The position numbers were made by a program, and so were the translations under genes. Shown one piece after another: positions 22,463 to 32,750 of a stretch of DNA of 64,000 nucleotides (positions are counted from its first letter, which is position 1; every line of letters begins with the position of its first letter). Under the pieces are notes generated by a model, which saw nothing but the letters and a program-made list of their open reading frames with translations, was not told the origin of the DNA and ran no database searches. Location of the stretch: contig JAIVFH010000001.1 of assembly GCA_025765595.1 (NCBI GenBank), positions 930,001 through 994,000 of the forward strand, given 5' to 3'. This stretch comes from Obelidium mucronatum. Lineage: Eukaryota > Chytridiomycota > Chytridiomycetes > Chytridiales > Chytriomycetaceae.

Positions 22463-23682
22463 TTATTTCTTGGTGGTATTATTCAAAAACCGTGGGAGAA
22501 GGTCAGGCACACACTCTAAACCATATCCATAACATTGGTATTGCTCAGTTTTTGATCCAAATCCTCCAGCAAGTGTAGACAAAGCTGAGAGTAGGAAGTG
22601 ACCCCTTTCATCTTTTCCAGTAATTTCTGCTGTGATGATGGCATAATTATGGCGAAGCTGACTATCTGAAACCAGAATTCCAGGAAACCCAAATATGTGA
22701 ACTGGTAGTGTGGGGAGCAAGTCATTTGCACCCAACGCACACTTCTCCAGCAGACAACTGTTGGGAACGGGTACCTTGAATATCATGAAATCATTCTTTG
22801 CACTTGCGGCCCAACATGTTGCAGGTTCAAGAACAAACTTCAAGACAAATTCCAAGCCTTCAGCGCCAGTATGACGTTGGAGTTTAATTTTTATAGGATC
22901 ACTTGAGGACTCTGCATCACGATCACTTGAGGACATGTCTGGATAACTTGAGGATTCTTCCGAATCACTTGAAGGTGTATCGTCTTTTTGGCGTCGTTTT
23001 CTTCTTTTTCCTGCGGCATGGCCAAGATTCATAACCAATGATAACGAAGCGCATTCCCTTTCAAATTCGGCACTGACATGACTCAAGACTGCTTTATCGG
23101 TTCCCAACATGTGTAAATTGGTGAGAATATACAGGTCGGAGTCTGTCTTGTCGATAACGATTCCGGTGCCATTGAATTCGTCGCAAGAGATGTGAACTAC
23201 AGACTTCCAGATGCGGTCTTGAACGCTGCGATGGATGGTGCACAAATCGAGGGCCGAATCGTTGTCTACAACGCAACTTTCAGCGCAACAAAAAAGAGTA
23301 AGACAAAGAGACACATACGATTTGCAGTCCATGCAGTCGCAGTTGTGTTGATGATAAGCGGTTGTTTTGATGTGGCCACCAAGCCCGCCAGGCCGCAGCC
23401 CGGGTCAAGGGCAGTGTCGCTGTCGCTGTCGTTGAGGAAGCAGGCGGCGTCGAGGCCCGCCGCCGCCCGCGACACGCCCTGCGGCAGACACAGACGCAGC
23501 GGCCCGAAGTCGGGCGGCAGACCAAGCCGGCGGCGGCGCGAGGCGTCGGCAGTGGCCGCCACGAGCGCATCGGCCACATCAACCAGCGGCCTCTTTCTGG
23601 CTTCTCCGTGTTCGTCAAAGTGCGTCTGCATCTTGATTGGCGGGTGCGCCAAGTAGCGCACAAAGAGGGCGTGGTTGGCCAT
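22463..23682 (-). CDS. Trypsin-like peptidase-fold protein with Crinkler-like N-terminal header
   Basis: About 388 residues, exons 23682-23319 and 23265-22463. The GC-rich first exon encodes a small domain with LRLCLPQGV, then ALDPGCGLAGLVATSKQPLII, reminiscent of the ubiquitin-like header of Crinkler proteins (strand, LDP, and a final 'L.iiv' strand), but the match is weak. Exon 2 resembles a trypsin/HtrA fold: VQDRIWKSVVHISCDEFNGT-GIVI, ILTNLHML (His position), KNDFMIFKVPVP (Asp position), and LAGGFGSKTE where the GxSGG nucleophile loop should be; Ser is not in the canonical place, so it may be inactive. A basic KRRKRRQK followed by a Ser/Asp-rich run interrupts the barrel. It lies between the two copies of the RidA duplication. 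Confidence 0.55.
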
Positions 23683-23802
23683 GTTTGTTTTCTTTTGTTT
23701 GTTTTTTGTTTGTTTTTTTTTGGTGTCAAGTTTGAAACCGCGCTACCACTTCACCGGCCGGAATAAAAGCAAGTTTCTATACTCTCAAGCTGACTAAAAG
23801 GG

Positions 23803-24025
23803 CAACCAACATTTCAAAAAATCCAGCAACTTCCACCGTTGTAGCGGCAGTCTCGATTTCAAATATTTTCATTATTTGGAGGGAAGGATGTTTGAATTCG
23901 TCAGTTTCAAAGTCGGTTGAGGTTTCGAACGACGGCGATGAACGGTCCCTTTTAACTGCGCGGGAATAACCGACGATGGGCTCGCAAGGGCTCTTTGTGC
24001 AGAGGTTGATACACTTGTTTTGTTG
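23803..24025 (-). pseudogene. Decayed RidA copy
   Basis: On the minus strand the copy keeps KSPCEPIVGYSRAVK, a frame-disturbed middle, TSTDFETDEF, LQIMKIF, then jumps to TTVEVAGFF. Compared with the intact gene at 21547-21945 about 140 bp are missing (the part encoding NIEKAL to the catalytic Arg region), the start Met is lost (Ile in its place), and compensating one-base indels alter the GPFITVAG strand. It therefore lacks the active site. No in-frame stop is seen over the remnant, but it cannot encode a RidA fold. Confidence 0.85.
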
Positions 24026-24370
24026 TTTGATGATAGATTCATTGTTTTTTAACCTTTTTTTTATCTTTCTTACACCAGTCCATGGAATGTATCAATAAGC
24101 AAAGTATCAATCAGTGTATCGATTTTTTTTTTTGTTGCAAGAAGTCTTCGTTTTCTTTGCCGCTGGGATTTCTCTGTCTGGCGTCCACCAAAATTTTTTT
24201 TTAATAATGAGCCGCACGACCGTGGCCACAGTTTAAAAAAAAATTACATTTCAATGCTCATAATATGCCGTGAATTGTGAAGGCTGAAATAGATTTATTC
24301 TGGTTATAGGATTTTTGTAGTTGTTGTTATTCATAATGAATTATGGTGTGCTAATAAAAAAATGGAATTC
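23803..24370 (+). repeat. Segmental duplication, copy 2
   Basis: Diverged direct repeat of about 21575-22400. It has internal deletions relative to copy 1 and a private insertion (gaagtcttcgttttctttgccgctggg near 24140). The best-preserved block is ctcataatatgccgtgaatt near 24257 with its flanks. The order of landmarks is the same as in copy 1, so it is one event and not scattered repeats. Confidence 0.85.
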
Positions 24371-24466
24371 ATCTATAAAAATGAAGCATTATTGATTTAC
24401 CCCCCATCAACATCCATTGCCAAAAAAAAAAAAACCAACCGCAAAAAAAGTTATCCGAAATTCATC

Positions 24467-24874
24467 ATGCACTTGTCCAGCCTTCTCTCTGCCACCGTTG
24501 CTGTAATCCTGCTTTCATGCTCCCAACAGACACAAGCCCAGGCAATCGACAATGCTTCCGCGATCGCACAAGCCGCGATTCAAGGCGCCTTGGCCGCCGC
24601 TGCCGGACAATTCGATCCAAACAGTCAAGGCCAGACTCAAACTCCTCCGCAAGGGAATGGGAACTTGGCGGCGATTGCGCTTGCGGTTCAACAAAACACG
24701 GCGGCGGCTGCGGCTGGAATCCCATTGCCACCGACTCAGAACCAGCCTCAGCAACCTGCACCACAGCCGCCAAAAAAGAACTTGAAGGGAAAAAAGAAGA
24801 ATGGAAAAGCTCCTGCCAAGAAGGCGCCGGCAAAGAAGGCGGCTGCGGCGGATGGTCAAAAGGGACAACGTTAA
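24467..24874 (+). CDS. Small secreted Ala/Gln/Lys-rich protein
   Basis: 135 residues, single exon. The start MHLSSLLSATVAVILLSC followed by QQTQAQA is a clear signal peptide with a cleavage site near residue 25. The mature part is low complexity: Ala/Gln-rich helix-like (ASAIAQAAIQGALAAAAG), Gln/Pro spacer, then a Lys-rich tail with KKAPAKKA repeats like histone H1 tails. No domain recognised. The basic tail could bind polyanions (DNA, wall polymers); that is speculation. The start lies just downstream of the RidA duplication copy 2. Confidence 0.6.
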   Translation: MHLSSLLSATVAVILLSCSQQTQAQAIDNASAIAQAAIQGALAAAAGQFDPNSQGQTQTPPQGNGNLAAIALAVQQNTAAAAAGIPLPPTQNQPQQPAPQPPKKNLKGKKKNGKAPAKKAPAKKAAAADGQKGQR

Positions 24875-25732
24875 ATTCAAAGTACACTCCTAACCCCGTT
24901 GTTATAGCATCGCTTGCATTTTCTTTTTTTTTACATGGGGGTCCTTTTTCAATTCTATTTTTTTTTTTATAATTGCCGTTCCTTGTTAGAGTTTTTTTCG
25001 CATCAAATTAAAGACCTCGCATTTGCATCTTCCAAAAAGTTTCATTTCTCTGTCCTGTCCTTTGATCTTTGTTTCCACGCCTTTATTTTTTCTCAGCATT
25101 TTTTTAATCACAACGACAGAAAACACTTTTGAACTGCCCGAGACCCCGACGCATGCACGGGGTAATGGTTTATCCTCCTTTTCCGTTGGCCCAATTCCCT
25201 TTGGTCTTGATCTTGCACGAATCACGTCAATTCATGGAAATCGACAACGATGGCACGGGAAAGAAGAAAACTCATGTGATTCGGTACAAGATTGAAGAGT
25301 CAACAAAAAAAAAAAGTTTGGAATCAAAACAGAGGATTTATTGATCAAAGTAAAGATGATGAACCTTTGTCTTCAATCTGTTTGTAAAAGAATAAACATT
25401 AATTAACTTTTTCAACAGGATTTAAGGGAAGAAGCCAGATAAAATATGTTAAAGCTCAGACGTCGTATATTAAGATTCCGGATACGGACATGTCCTCAAA
25501 TATAATTCAGAAGAGGGAGCGTCCATGGTCATCCACGCTTTTTGTTATGAACCACACTTTACAAGTGTTGCCAGCAAAAAGAAAATAAAACGGAAAACTC
25601 ACCAATAAGAACCAAAGTTTCAAAAGACCAAAATAAAGTCGAAAAATGAAAGCATAGGAACTGGCCGCAAATATTTACAAAGAAACATCAGAGCCAAACA
25701 GCTACACCGCCACTTTTACACAATTGGCGACC
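24875..25732. other. Intergenic region without a supported gene
   Basis: AT-rich, with T-runs near 24910-24970 and A-runs near 25305. A short open stretch at 25153-25344 (ATG, then VYPPFPLAQFPLV...) has no homology I recognise and no splice partner. The last 50 bases are the 3' flank of the eS12 gene. Confidence 0.4.
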
Positions 25733-26374
25733 TTAACGGGACTGGAAGGATCCGAGGAGGATGGAACGAGCCTCAGAGTCTTCACCAAAGTCCTTGACAA
25801 CGACACAGGAGCATCCGACAACCTTACGAGCTTCACCAGTGGCGTCGAGCTTGCAGAGACCAACCCATTCACCGAGCTTCTTGGCGTCACCAACCTTGAT
25901 GACGTTGATGTTGTGCTCAGCGCAGAGGGCCTCAACGAGCTTGACGTATTCCTTTTCGGTACAGGTCTCGACGTAAACACAGAGGTGAGCTTGACGTCTG
26001 GGTTTAAAAAAACCAGTCAACAACAAGAATCAAAAATACGAAGACGATGGCGAGTAGGGGAAAGGTGTTGTGAAAACTCTCAGTTGGCTACGGTTGTCTC
26101 CAACAAGGGTCAGATCCGTCTTGAAACATGACTTAATAGCAAATCATCTGCGAGCGATACGGGAAGAGAGTGGGCAGATCGAAAACCCCCCAGCCCGTTG
26201 AGATACACACCTGTCGAGAGCCTTAACGGACTCACGGAGACCACGGGCAAGACCGTCGTGGATGAGGGCCTTCTTGAGGACTTCCTGGAGAGCATCCTCA
26301 ACAGTCATTTGAGCGCCCAAGTTGGCGTCAGCAGCGATTTCGACTTCGACATCAACAACTTCTCCGTCAGACAT
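25733..26374 (-). CDS. RPS12: 40S ribosomal protein eS12
   Basis: 142 residues, exons 26374-26211 and 25997-25733, joined at [12 protein letters not shown]. Family-typical segments are [60 protein letters not shown] and [17 protein letters not shown]. It belongs to the L7Ae-type fold at the beak of the small subunit. The acidic N-end ([14 protein letters not shown]) is usual. The 213-bp intron is longer than most here. Codons are strongly biased, as expected for a highly expressed gene. Confidence 0.96.
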
Positions 26375-26864
26375 TTTTGTAAGAGTTCGTTACTGTATTG
26401 TTTGGGGATGGGTTAGAGATGTGGCCTCATTGGAGTGAGTGGTCAAAGAGTTTGATGAGATTCGTCCAGATGATTCCAGAAGACAAAGAGAGACTGATCC
26501 ACTTGCGTTGTTTGCTGGGGCTATCGATGGGCTCTGATGGCGAGTTGTGGTGGAGATGGGTTGTTGGCGGGGGGCGATTACATACAAATTGTTAAATCGG
26601 AATCATACAACAAACAGGTCAGCAAACTGGCGTCCAAAAAACACCCGAAGCAAAGAAATAGTACACTCATCAATGCGAATCAAGCCGCATAATACATGGA
26701 GACTCGATAATACGAATGTCGCAGCTGATGGAACACGTAAATCGTAAATAGACTGCTTGATAGTGTTGTAAGTTCCAAGTTTTTGGTATTAGTAAACGGG
26801 CACTCAAAAAGGAAGAAAACACAACAAATTTAGAAGCACTTAATCTGACTTCAAAAAAAGAAGC
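26375..26864. other. Intergenic region between eS12 and GGCT-like genes
   Basis: Divergent promoters. I see no gene, tRNA or repeat in it; short open frames on both strands lack starts with leaders or recognisable content. Confidence 0.35.
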
Positions 26865-27677
26865 ATGAGCAAACCTGTTGAGGCTCCATCTGATCATGTC
26901 TGGTACTTTGCCTACGGAAGCAACATGGCTCAATCTACCATGATCCGCCGCAAGTTCCAACCCCAAAAGTCCCACCAAGCTGTTCTCCCCGACTATTGCC
27001 TGTCAATGGGAATGAGAGGGATATTGCCCTACACGGAGCCAGCGTTTGCAACAATCTACAAGAGATCATCACTTGATTCTATCGAAGGAATCTCAACTGA
27101 TGACAATGTTCCAGATGTACACGGAGTTGTGCATTTGCTTACCTCTGCCGAATTTCAAAGAATCGTGTATACGGAGGGAGGCAACGGTCACAAGGGTTTG
27201 GGATACCAGCAAACTGCAGTGTTAGTAAACCTTATTGACGAGCATGGAACCGTTGTTGGATCCTGTCATGCTGTTACTCTTGTCTCGATGGGTGACGATA
27301 TTTCCCCGGATTATTGGCCATCAAAGAGATACTTGGACCTATGCGTTGAAGGCGCGAAACAGCAAAAGATCCCAGCAAAGTATATCGAGTGGTTAGCGTC
27401 GCATGAATCGTACGATCCAGCTAGTCGCACAGTTGCCAAGAGGATTGGAGCGTATGCGATCATGATATTTGCATTGCCTGTTACTCTCCCTATTTTCTTA
27501 ATTGGTGGAATCTTCCTTTACAATGGACTGCAACCGCCACGGATTGTTTCCATTGGTCTTGCGGCTGCTTTCTCAATCATGCGGTATTCCCATCGTTGGG
27601 TTTTCCGCCATATCTTTGGAAGTGGAATTAACCATTTGGATGTGCCAAATAGAAGAATGGGGATTAAGTCCTTGTAA
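26865..27677 (+). CDS. Gamma-glutamylcyclotransferase-fold membrane protein
   Basis: 270 residues, single exon. The N-end WYFAYGSNMAQSTMIRR is the YGSN signature of the GGCT/AIG2 fold, followed by PDYCLSMGMRG (substrate-loop strand), DVHGVVHLLTSAEFQRI and YTEGGNGHKGLGYQ, where the catalytic Glu is expected. Related enzymes split gamma-glutamyl peptides to 5-oxoproline. Residues about 200-245 are two hydrophobic helices (IMIFALPVTLPIFLIGGIF and a weaker second), so the enzyme is probably tethered to a membrane with the catalytic domain in the cytosol. The substrate cannot be told from the sequence. Confidence 0.8.
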   Translation: MSKPVEAPSDHVWYFAYGSNMAQSTMIRRKFQPQKSHQAVLPDYCLSMGMRGILPYTEPAFATIYKRSSLDSIEGISTDDNVPDVHGVVHLLTSAEFQRIVYTEGGNGHKGLGYQQTAVLVNLIDEHGTVVGSCHAVTLVSMGDDISPDYWPSKRYLDLCVEGAKQQKIPAKYIEWLASHESYDPASRTVAKRIGAYAIMIFALPVTLPIFLIGGIFLYNGLQPPRIVSIGLAAAFSIMRYSHRWVFRHIFGSGINHLDVPNRRMGIKSL

Positions 27678-27864
27678 AATGCAAACCAAAAGTGTGTGGA
27701 TCGAGAAATCAAATAGTTAAAAATAAAACAAGCTTCCTGACTCTTCGTCGGGAATTCAAAAGCGGGTTGTTTTGAGTGTTTGGCTGTTTGCCGGCGGGAT
27801 GCCTCTAAATTGGACATGAAACCATCTCAGGAAGAAAATAAAATCACACCTCAAAAAGCACACC

Positions 27865-28199
27865 ATGAAGACCAACAGCCTCAGCAAGTGGATCAACCTC
27901 AAGATCTATCAATATGAACTCACATTCGGATTGTACATGCTGGAGCCATGGGAAAAGTACAGTTGAGTATGGAAACAAGCTTGTTTCATCAACAGCTAGA
28001 CTGACGAACATTTGATTGCCCTACTCTGATTTGCTGCCAACCTTCATTGTCTCTATCGATTTCATGCATTGCAGTCCTGAACATTGTCTTTGTGCTCTTC
28101 TTTGCCTTCTTCTTGTACAGAGGGGTCTCTATGGTTCCAGACATTTCATCCTATGTTTTGGAAAAGGGCCAATATTACCTTGCGAAGGAAAGCATGTGA
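27865..28199 (+). CDS. Serine palmitoyltransferase small subunit
   Basis: Only 73 residues, exons 27865-27961 and 28075-28199. The motif YQYELTFGLYMLEPWEK is diagnostic for ssSPT/Tsc3-type subunits, which activate the LCB1-LCB2 serine palmitoyltransferase in the ER and set acyl-CoA choice in sphingolipid synthesis. One transmembrane helix (ILNIVFVLFFAFFLYRG) follows, then a short amphipathic tail. The intron uses a gttgag donor (TACA|gttgagt); this choice is the one that restores the frame into the helix. Easily missed because both exons are short. Confidence 0.88.
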
Positions 28200-28382
28200 A
28201 TGATGGAGTGCGGTCATATCTCCCTTTTTTCAGCTCTCTATTTTGTTCTCGTTGTGTGAGTCACTGGCGTGCAGTTCTTTTGTTGGCAAAATACATTCTC
28301 CATTGTATCTACAATTCTACATAGTTGTACTTCGTTTTGCTGTTATTCTTTTTGTCTGTTGATTTATTTATTTCTCCAAAAC

Positions 28383-30863
28383 ATGTCGCAGCTTCCGCGC
28401 CTGTCGATGGCCAACAACGCCAACCAGAAGACTTCCGTCGCCGGCCTCGCCGACGGCCTCGCGGGCATGCAGCTCAACAGCCAGCGCTTCTCGTCGCTCG
28501 GCGGCGCGCGCGGCGGCCTGGCGGGCGCGCCAGGGGGGCGGTGCGTGTTTGTTGTTTGTTTGTTTGCTGCGTATTCCACTCTGCTCTGCCCTGTGCTGAC
28601 AAATACTCATGCTCTCAACTACACAGCCGCTCGTCGACGTATCTCGGCCGGCCGTCAAACATGGGCATCGCGTCGGCAATGAATGCGCCGCTGACCATAG
28701 CAAAGGACCCGCGTCCAATCCGCGAAAAACAGTGGCAGGCAAACGCCATCCGCAACCTCATCAACTTCCTCGTGCAGGCGGGATACAACCAGCCAGTCAG
28801 CCCAAAAACACTCCAGGCGCCCTCGGGAAAGGACTTTACGTCAATCTTCAAGTTTTTGTATGCCCAGCTGGACCCTTGCTACGTGTTTGTCAAAAAGTTT
28901 GAGGAAGAAGTACCCGTGATTTTACGTGGACTGAGGTGCAATATTCTCTTCATTTTTTGTTCTCCTGTATTCTTTTTTTTTCTGTGTTGATTGATGCGTG
29001 GTTACTTTTTTCCCCATCAGATATCCATTCTGCGACCAAATCTCGAAATCCCACCTTCACTCTGTCGGTTCCATGCATGCATGGCCATCTCTGTTGGCAA
29101 TGTTGACTTGGATGGTGGAACTGATATCTTGTTGCGAACAAATGGACCAACAAGGCGATTTTGATGAAGACGCGAATTCTCAAGGCGAAAAAGTATTTTT
29201 CACCTATCTTACAAAAGCATATGCTGTTTTTTTGGCTGGGGATGATAATTATGATGCTATGGATGATGAGTTGATTGCCAATTTTGGTGCGTATTCTTTT
29301 CTTCCCATTACCGCCGGAGGCGATTGAATTCTTCATTTCTTCATACCGCCGTAGGCGGTGTCTCTCCTTCGCCATTCACACACTTATCTTACAAAAACAT
29401 TTGGTAGACCGCAAGAACGAAAAAACTGTCAAGGATGTTGAAAAGCTAAAACTCGAACACGATGTCCTGTCCAAGGAATGGACTTCATTGCGTGAGAGTG
29501 AGGTTTGAAAAATACTTAAAAGCTGGAACTTGAGTTTTTTTTTCTCAAACTGGCATCACAGTCCCCTTTGACTCTTGCTGAACGTGAATCAGCTACTCTT
29601 GCTTCGGATATTGAGAAATTTAAACAATACATTGCTCACTTGGAACTCAAGAAGCAAAAACTCGAAGATCAAGTCAAGGTTGTAGATGAAGAGCTGATTT
29701 CAAAAGGTGCCTAAAGTTTCTTTTTGTGGTTAGTTTGATTGACTGACTCTAACATTTTTTTGTAGAGTCCGAGCTTGACAAACAAACGATTGAAAAAACC
29801 GAGCTCACTCAAATTGTTGATGCGCAACCCATTTCACCTGCCGACGTTGACCGTATGACCTCAGAGCGAGAACAACTTGTCCGAAGCTTGGAAGCGTTGG
29901 CAAAGAAGGCGGACGAGACAAACAAAGTCTTTTGGGAAAAGGAAATGGCCGTCCAAAAAAAGATGGATCAGGTTACTGACTTCATTTTTTTTATAACTTC
30001 AAGCTACTGATAAGACAATCTTTTCTTTTATAGCTCGAAAAACTTGTTCAAAGTTTCAATACGTTATCGTACGATTTAGGATTCCTTTCACCAGAGTCGA
30101 AAGATTCAGAGGGAATCAATTTTGAGTTGGAACTTTACTTTAATTCCAGTAAGGCGGATGAAGTGGTTTCAGTGGACTTGCAAAACACAATCAAGGTAAA
30201 AACAGAATCCATATTGACCGGGGGTTTCATTGACACATAAACACAACCAATTTCTAGCCACTGCTGCTCAAAATCAGATCCAAATATAACGCGAATGCCC
30301 ATGCATGCGAAGATGAAGCCATTGCGGTTCAAGAAAACTTGGACCGTTTGACGGAAGCACATGCCGAAAAATGTGACGAGCTGATGGCGCTGGAAACCAA
30401 GATTACGAAACTGAATGATCAGTTTAATGAGGAAAAAGAGGTTTGGCCCTCAAACAGAAAATAGAGTGTTTACTTTTATTTTAACTGGAATTTTATAGGT
30501 ATATGCACGGGCCAATTCAGCAGCATCAAAGGAAGCAGAAGTATTGGAGCATGACATGCAGAGAATGAAGCTAGAGACTGCTAATTCGCTTGCATTATCA
30601 CAACAGCGAGTGCAGAAAGCAGTGTCCGAGTAAGTGGGAAAAAAAAACAATTTCAACTTTGGCTTATGAACTTTGAAATCAGATATGACCAGCTTTGCCA
30701 TCGCTTCCAAGAAGTGAAGGATCAAGTTGAGAAAGCTGTTTTGAAAGTGTTGGAAGGATTGATCGGGATGAAGGAGCGCGTGTCCGCAGTTTGCGTGGAG
30801 CTTCGGGATATCGTGAATGCCGATTTGGAGGAGACCAAGGCCATGAAAGTCCCTACGTGTTAA
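28383..30863 (+). CDS. NDC80: Kinetochore protein Ndc80 (Hec1)
   Basis: About 611 residues from ten exons: 28383-28540, 28627-28935, 29021-29286, 29408-29502, 29562-29706, 29766-29971, 30034-30195, 30258-30440, 30499-30629, 30683-30863; every junction keeps frame. A basic disordered tail (GC-rich exon 1) precedes the calponin-homology domain (QANAIRNLINFLVQAGYN, SGKDFTSIFKFLYAQLDP, VILRGLRYPFCDQISKSHL, MHAWPSLLAMLTWMVELI). The loop DNYDAMDDEL and a long coiled coil follow. By family it joins NUF2, SPC24 and SPC25 and binds microtubules with the CH domain and tail. Intron 3 contains two imperfect palindromes (accgccggaggcg and accgccgtaggcggt). Confidence 0.94.
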
Positions 30864-30968
30864 TTATTCCGGCGAGGGCTTCGCGTAGTGAATGTTATTT
30901 TAAAATTATTTATAAATAATAAGCTATTGTTTTTATTCTGTCGAACAATCATCTGTCAAAGCAGAACA

Positions 30969-32654
30969 ATGCTTCGACACATATGGCCTCATACGTCATT
31001 ACTCAGAACGCGATCGGCAGCCTCGTATCTTCGCACTGTTCACTCCTCTTCGATTGCTCTCGAGCAAGCCAAGCTGCCGCTACCAAAGAAGACAACCTTC
31101 GATCAATTTGACCCCAAAGTCACAGCAGCGCATAAACAAATTCCAGCAACCGCCGACAAGGAAAAGCTTCTTCAAGAGCAGCACGATTTGAAGGCGTCAG
31201 CGGCCAATGTTGCTCAAGATCAAGCAGCAGAAAAGGTGTATGTTGGATTGGATGGCGAGTTGCATCCTGAAGGCATCATTGAAGAGAAAACCAGTGGCGA
31301 TTCAGGGTTCAGAATGACCGACGAGATGCTGATCTCTTCGATTCCAGGACCTAAAGCATTGACGATCCGTGGAGTGGTGGGTTGCCGTTTCTTCCCTTGT
31401 TCTCACATCCAACCACGTTTTTTTTCTGTTTCCAAAAGGTGTTTGATACAAAGGGCACCGTCACGCAATTGGACCAGGAGTTTCAACGTGCTCAAATCTG
31501 CAGTGAAAACACGCTACAACCGCGCGATTTACGGAAACTGGATTCATCGTTGAGCGATCAGAGTCAAGTGATTCTTGTGCGTGAAAAAGCAGTGCTTGTC
31601 AACTTGTACCATGTCCGAGCGTTGATTCGAGGTAGCTTTGGTATTGATCGAATGGTTTTTCGTGTGTTTACAATGCTGGGACTGTTTTTTTTTTCAGCGG
31701 ACAGAGTCATTATTGTGCAGTCACCGTCAGATAGTTTGGATAATGCACAACAGCAATCCGCATTTATTTACGAGCTGCAAGGGAAACTCCAAATTCCAAA
31801 AGATTCAACCGTTTTTGAAATCAAGTTGAGAGATAGAATATTCCTTGATTTTCCTTTTTTTTTTCTGACACCACGAAACTATTTAGAGTAATGGAAGCAA
31901 TTCTTACAAGCGTTAGTTATGGTCTCCAACAAGATTTGCACGAGTTTGAACTTTCCGCGGATATTTTGTTGGCGAGTTTGGACGCTAGTGTTGATGGGGA
32001 AAAATTGAAGCAGCTCTTGCTGTTGAGGAGATCATACAACAAGTTTTTGCAGCGCGTTGAGGGATTTAGAACAGCCGTGAATGAGTTGTTGAACAAGTTG
32101 AGTTACTTTTTGCTTCTTCTTTGCAACATTTACCAAAACGGTAACAAATATCAGCGATGAAGATCTGGCTGGACTGTATTTGACCGACAAGTCTCTTGGT
32201 ATCCCGCGTGCTACCGCTGATCACATTGAAATGGAACTCATGCTAGAGCATTATGTTAAAATCGGAGATGGTTCGTTGCAACCTGTTTTTTCCCACAACC
32301 CGTTAAGAAGAAATGCTTACATTAGATATCGTGAGCCGAATTCAAGAAACGACATCCAACCTGCAAACCACGCAACACATGATTGGAATTACACTCGACA
32401 ACACGCGAAACCAGTTGATTGTGTTTGACCTGCAAGCAAACCTGGCAACTGCCGCCATCAGCAGTGCAGCTTTAGTTGCAGGTCTTCTCGGAATGAATTT
32501 ACCGAACGGAATCGACACGATGCCGTGGATTTTCCCCATTGTTTCCATCGCGGCAGTGGGGCTGGCGAAAGCCGTGTACTTTGGGTCTGTGAAGCGGATG
32601 GGCAAGATCATCCAATGGAAGGGGTTACTTGGAATACCACCACCTCGCGAGTGA
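30969..32654 (+). CDS. MRS2: Mitochondrial Mg2+ channel MRS2 (CorA family)
   Basis: About 460 residues; exons 30969-31376, 31439-31631, 31698-31824, 31887-32096, 32155-32270, 32326-32654. An Arg/Ser-rich presequence (LLRTRSAASYLRTVHSSS) fits matrix import. The soluble part has DLRKLDSSL, LVREKAVLVNLYHVRALI, FIYELQGKL and the LLLLRRSYNKFLQRVEGF helix with NDEDLAGLYLTDK. The pore carries the invariant GMN in AALVAGLLGMNLPNGI, then a second helix and a basic tail (KRMGKIIQWK). By family it is a homopentameric inner-membrane magnesium channel. Introns 3 and 4 both use gttgag donors. Confidence 0.94.
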
Positions 32655-32750
32655 AATATATATAATAAATAAATAATCCAGTTAATTGGTTCCTGGGTAT
32701 TAATCGAAGTTTTCCAGTGGTGGCCTGAATTTTAGAATCCTTTCTCAAAA

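Noticed and set aside
25153..25344. Short open frame with VYPPFPLAQFPLV as a gene
   Set aside because: No family, signal or splice partner; composition like the surrounding non-coding DNA.
25998..26210. Possible box C/D snoRNA in the eS12 intron (agatgatttg and later ctga elements)
   Set aside because: The C-box match is imperfect, there is no clear terminal stem and no guide sequence could be tested.
29287..29407. Palindromes accgccggaggcg and accgccgtaggcggt in an NDC80 intron as a mobile element trace
   Set aside because: Too short, no terminal repeats or target duplication; simply noted with the gene.
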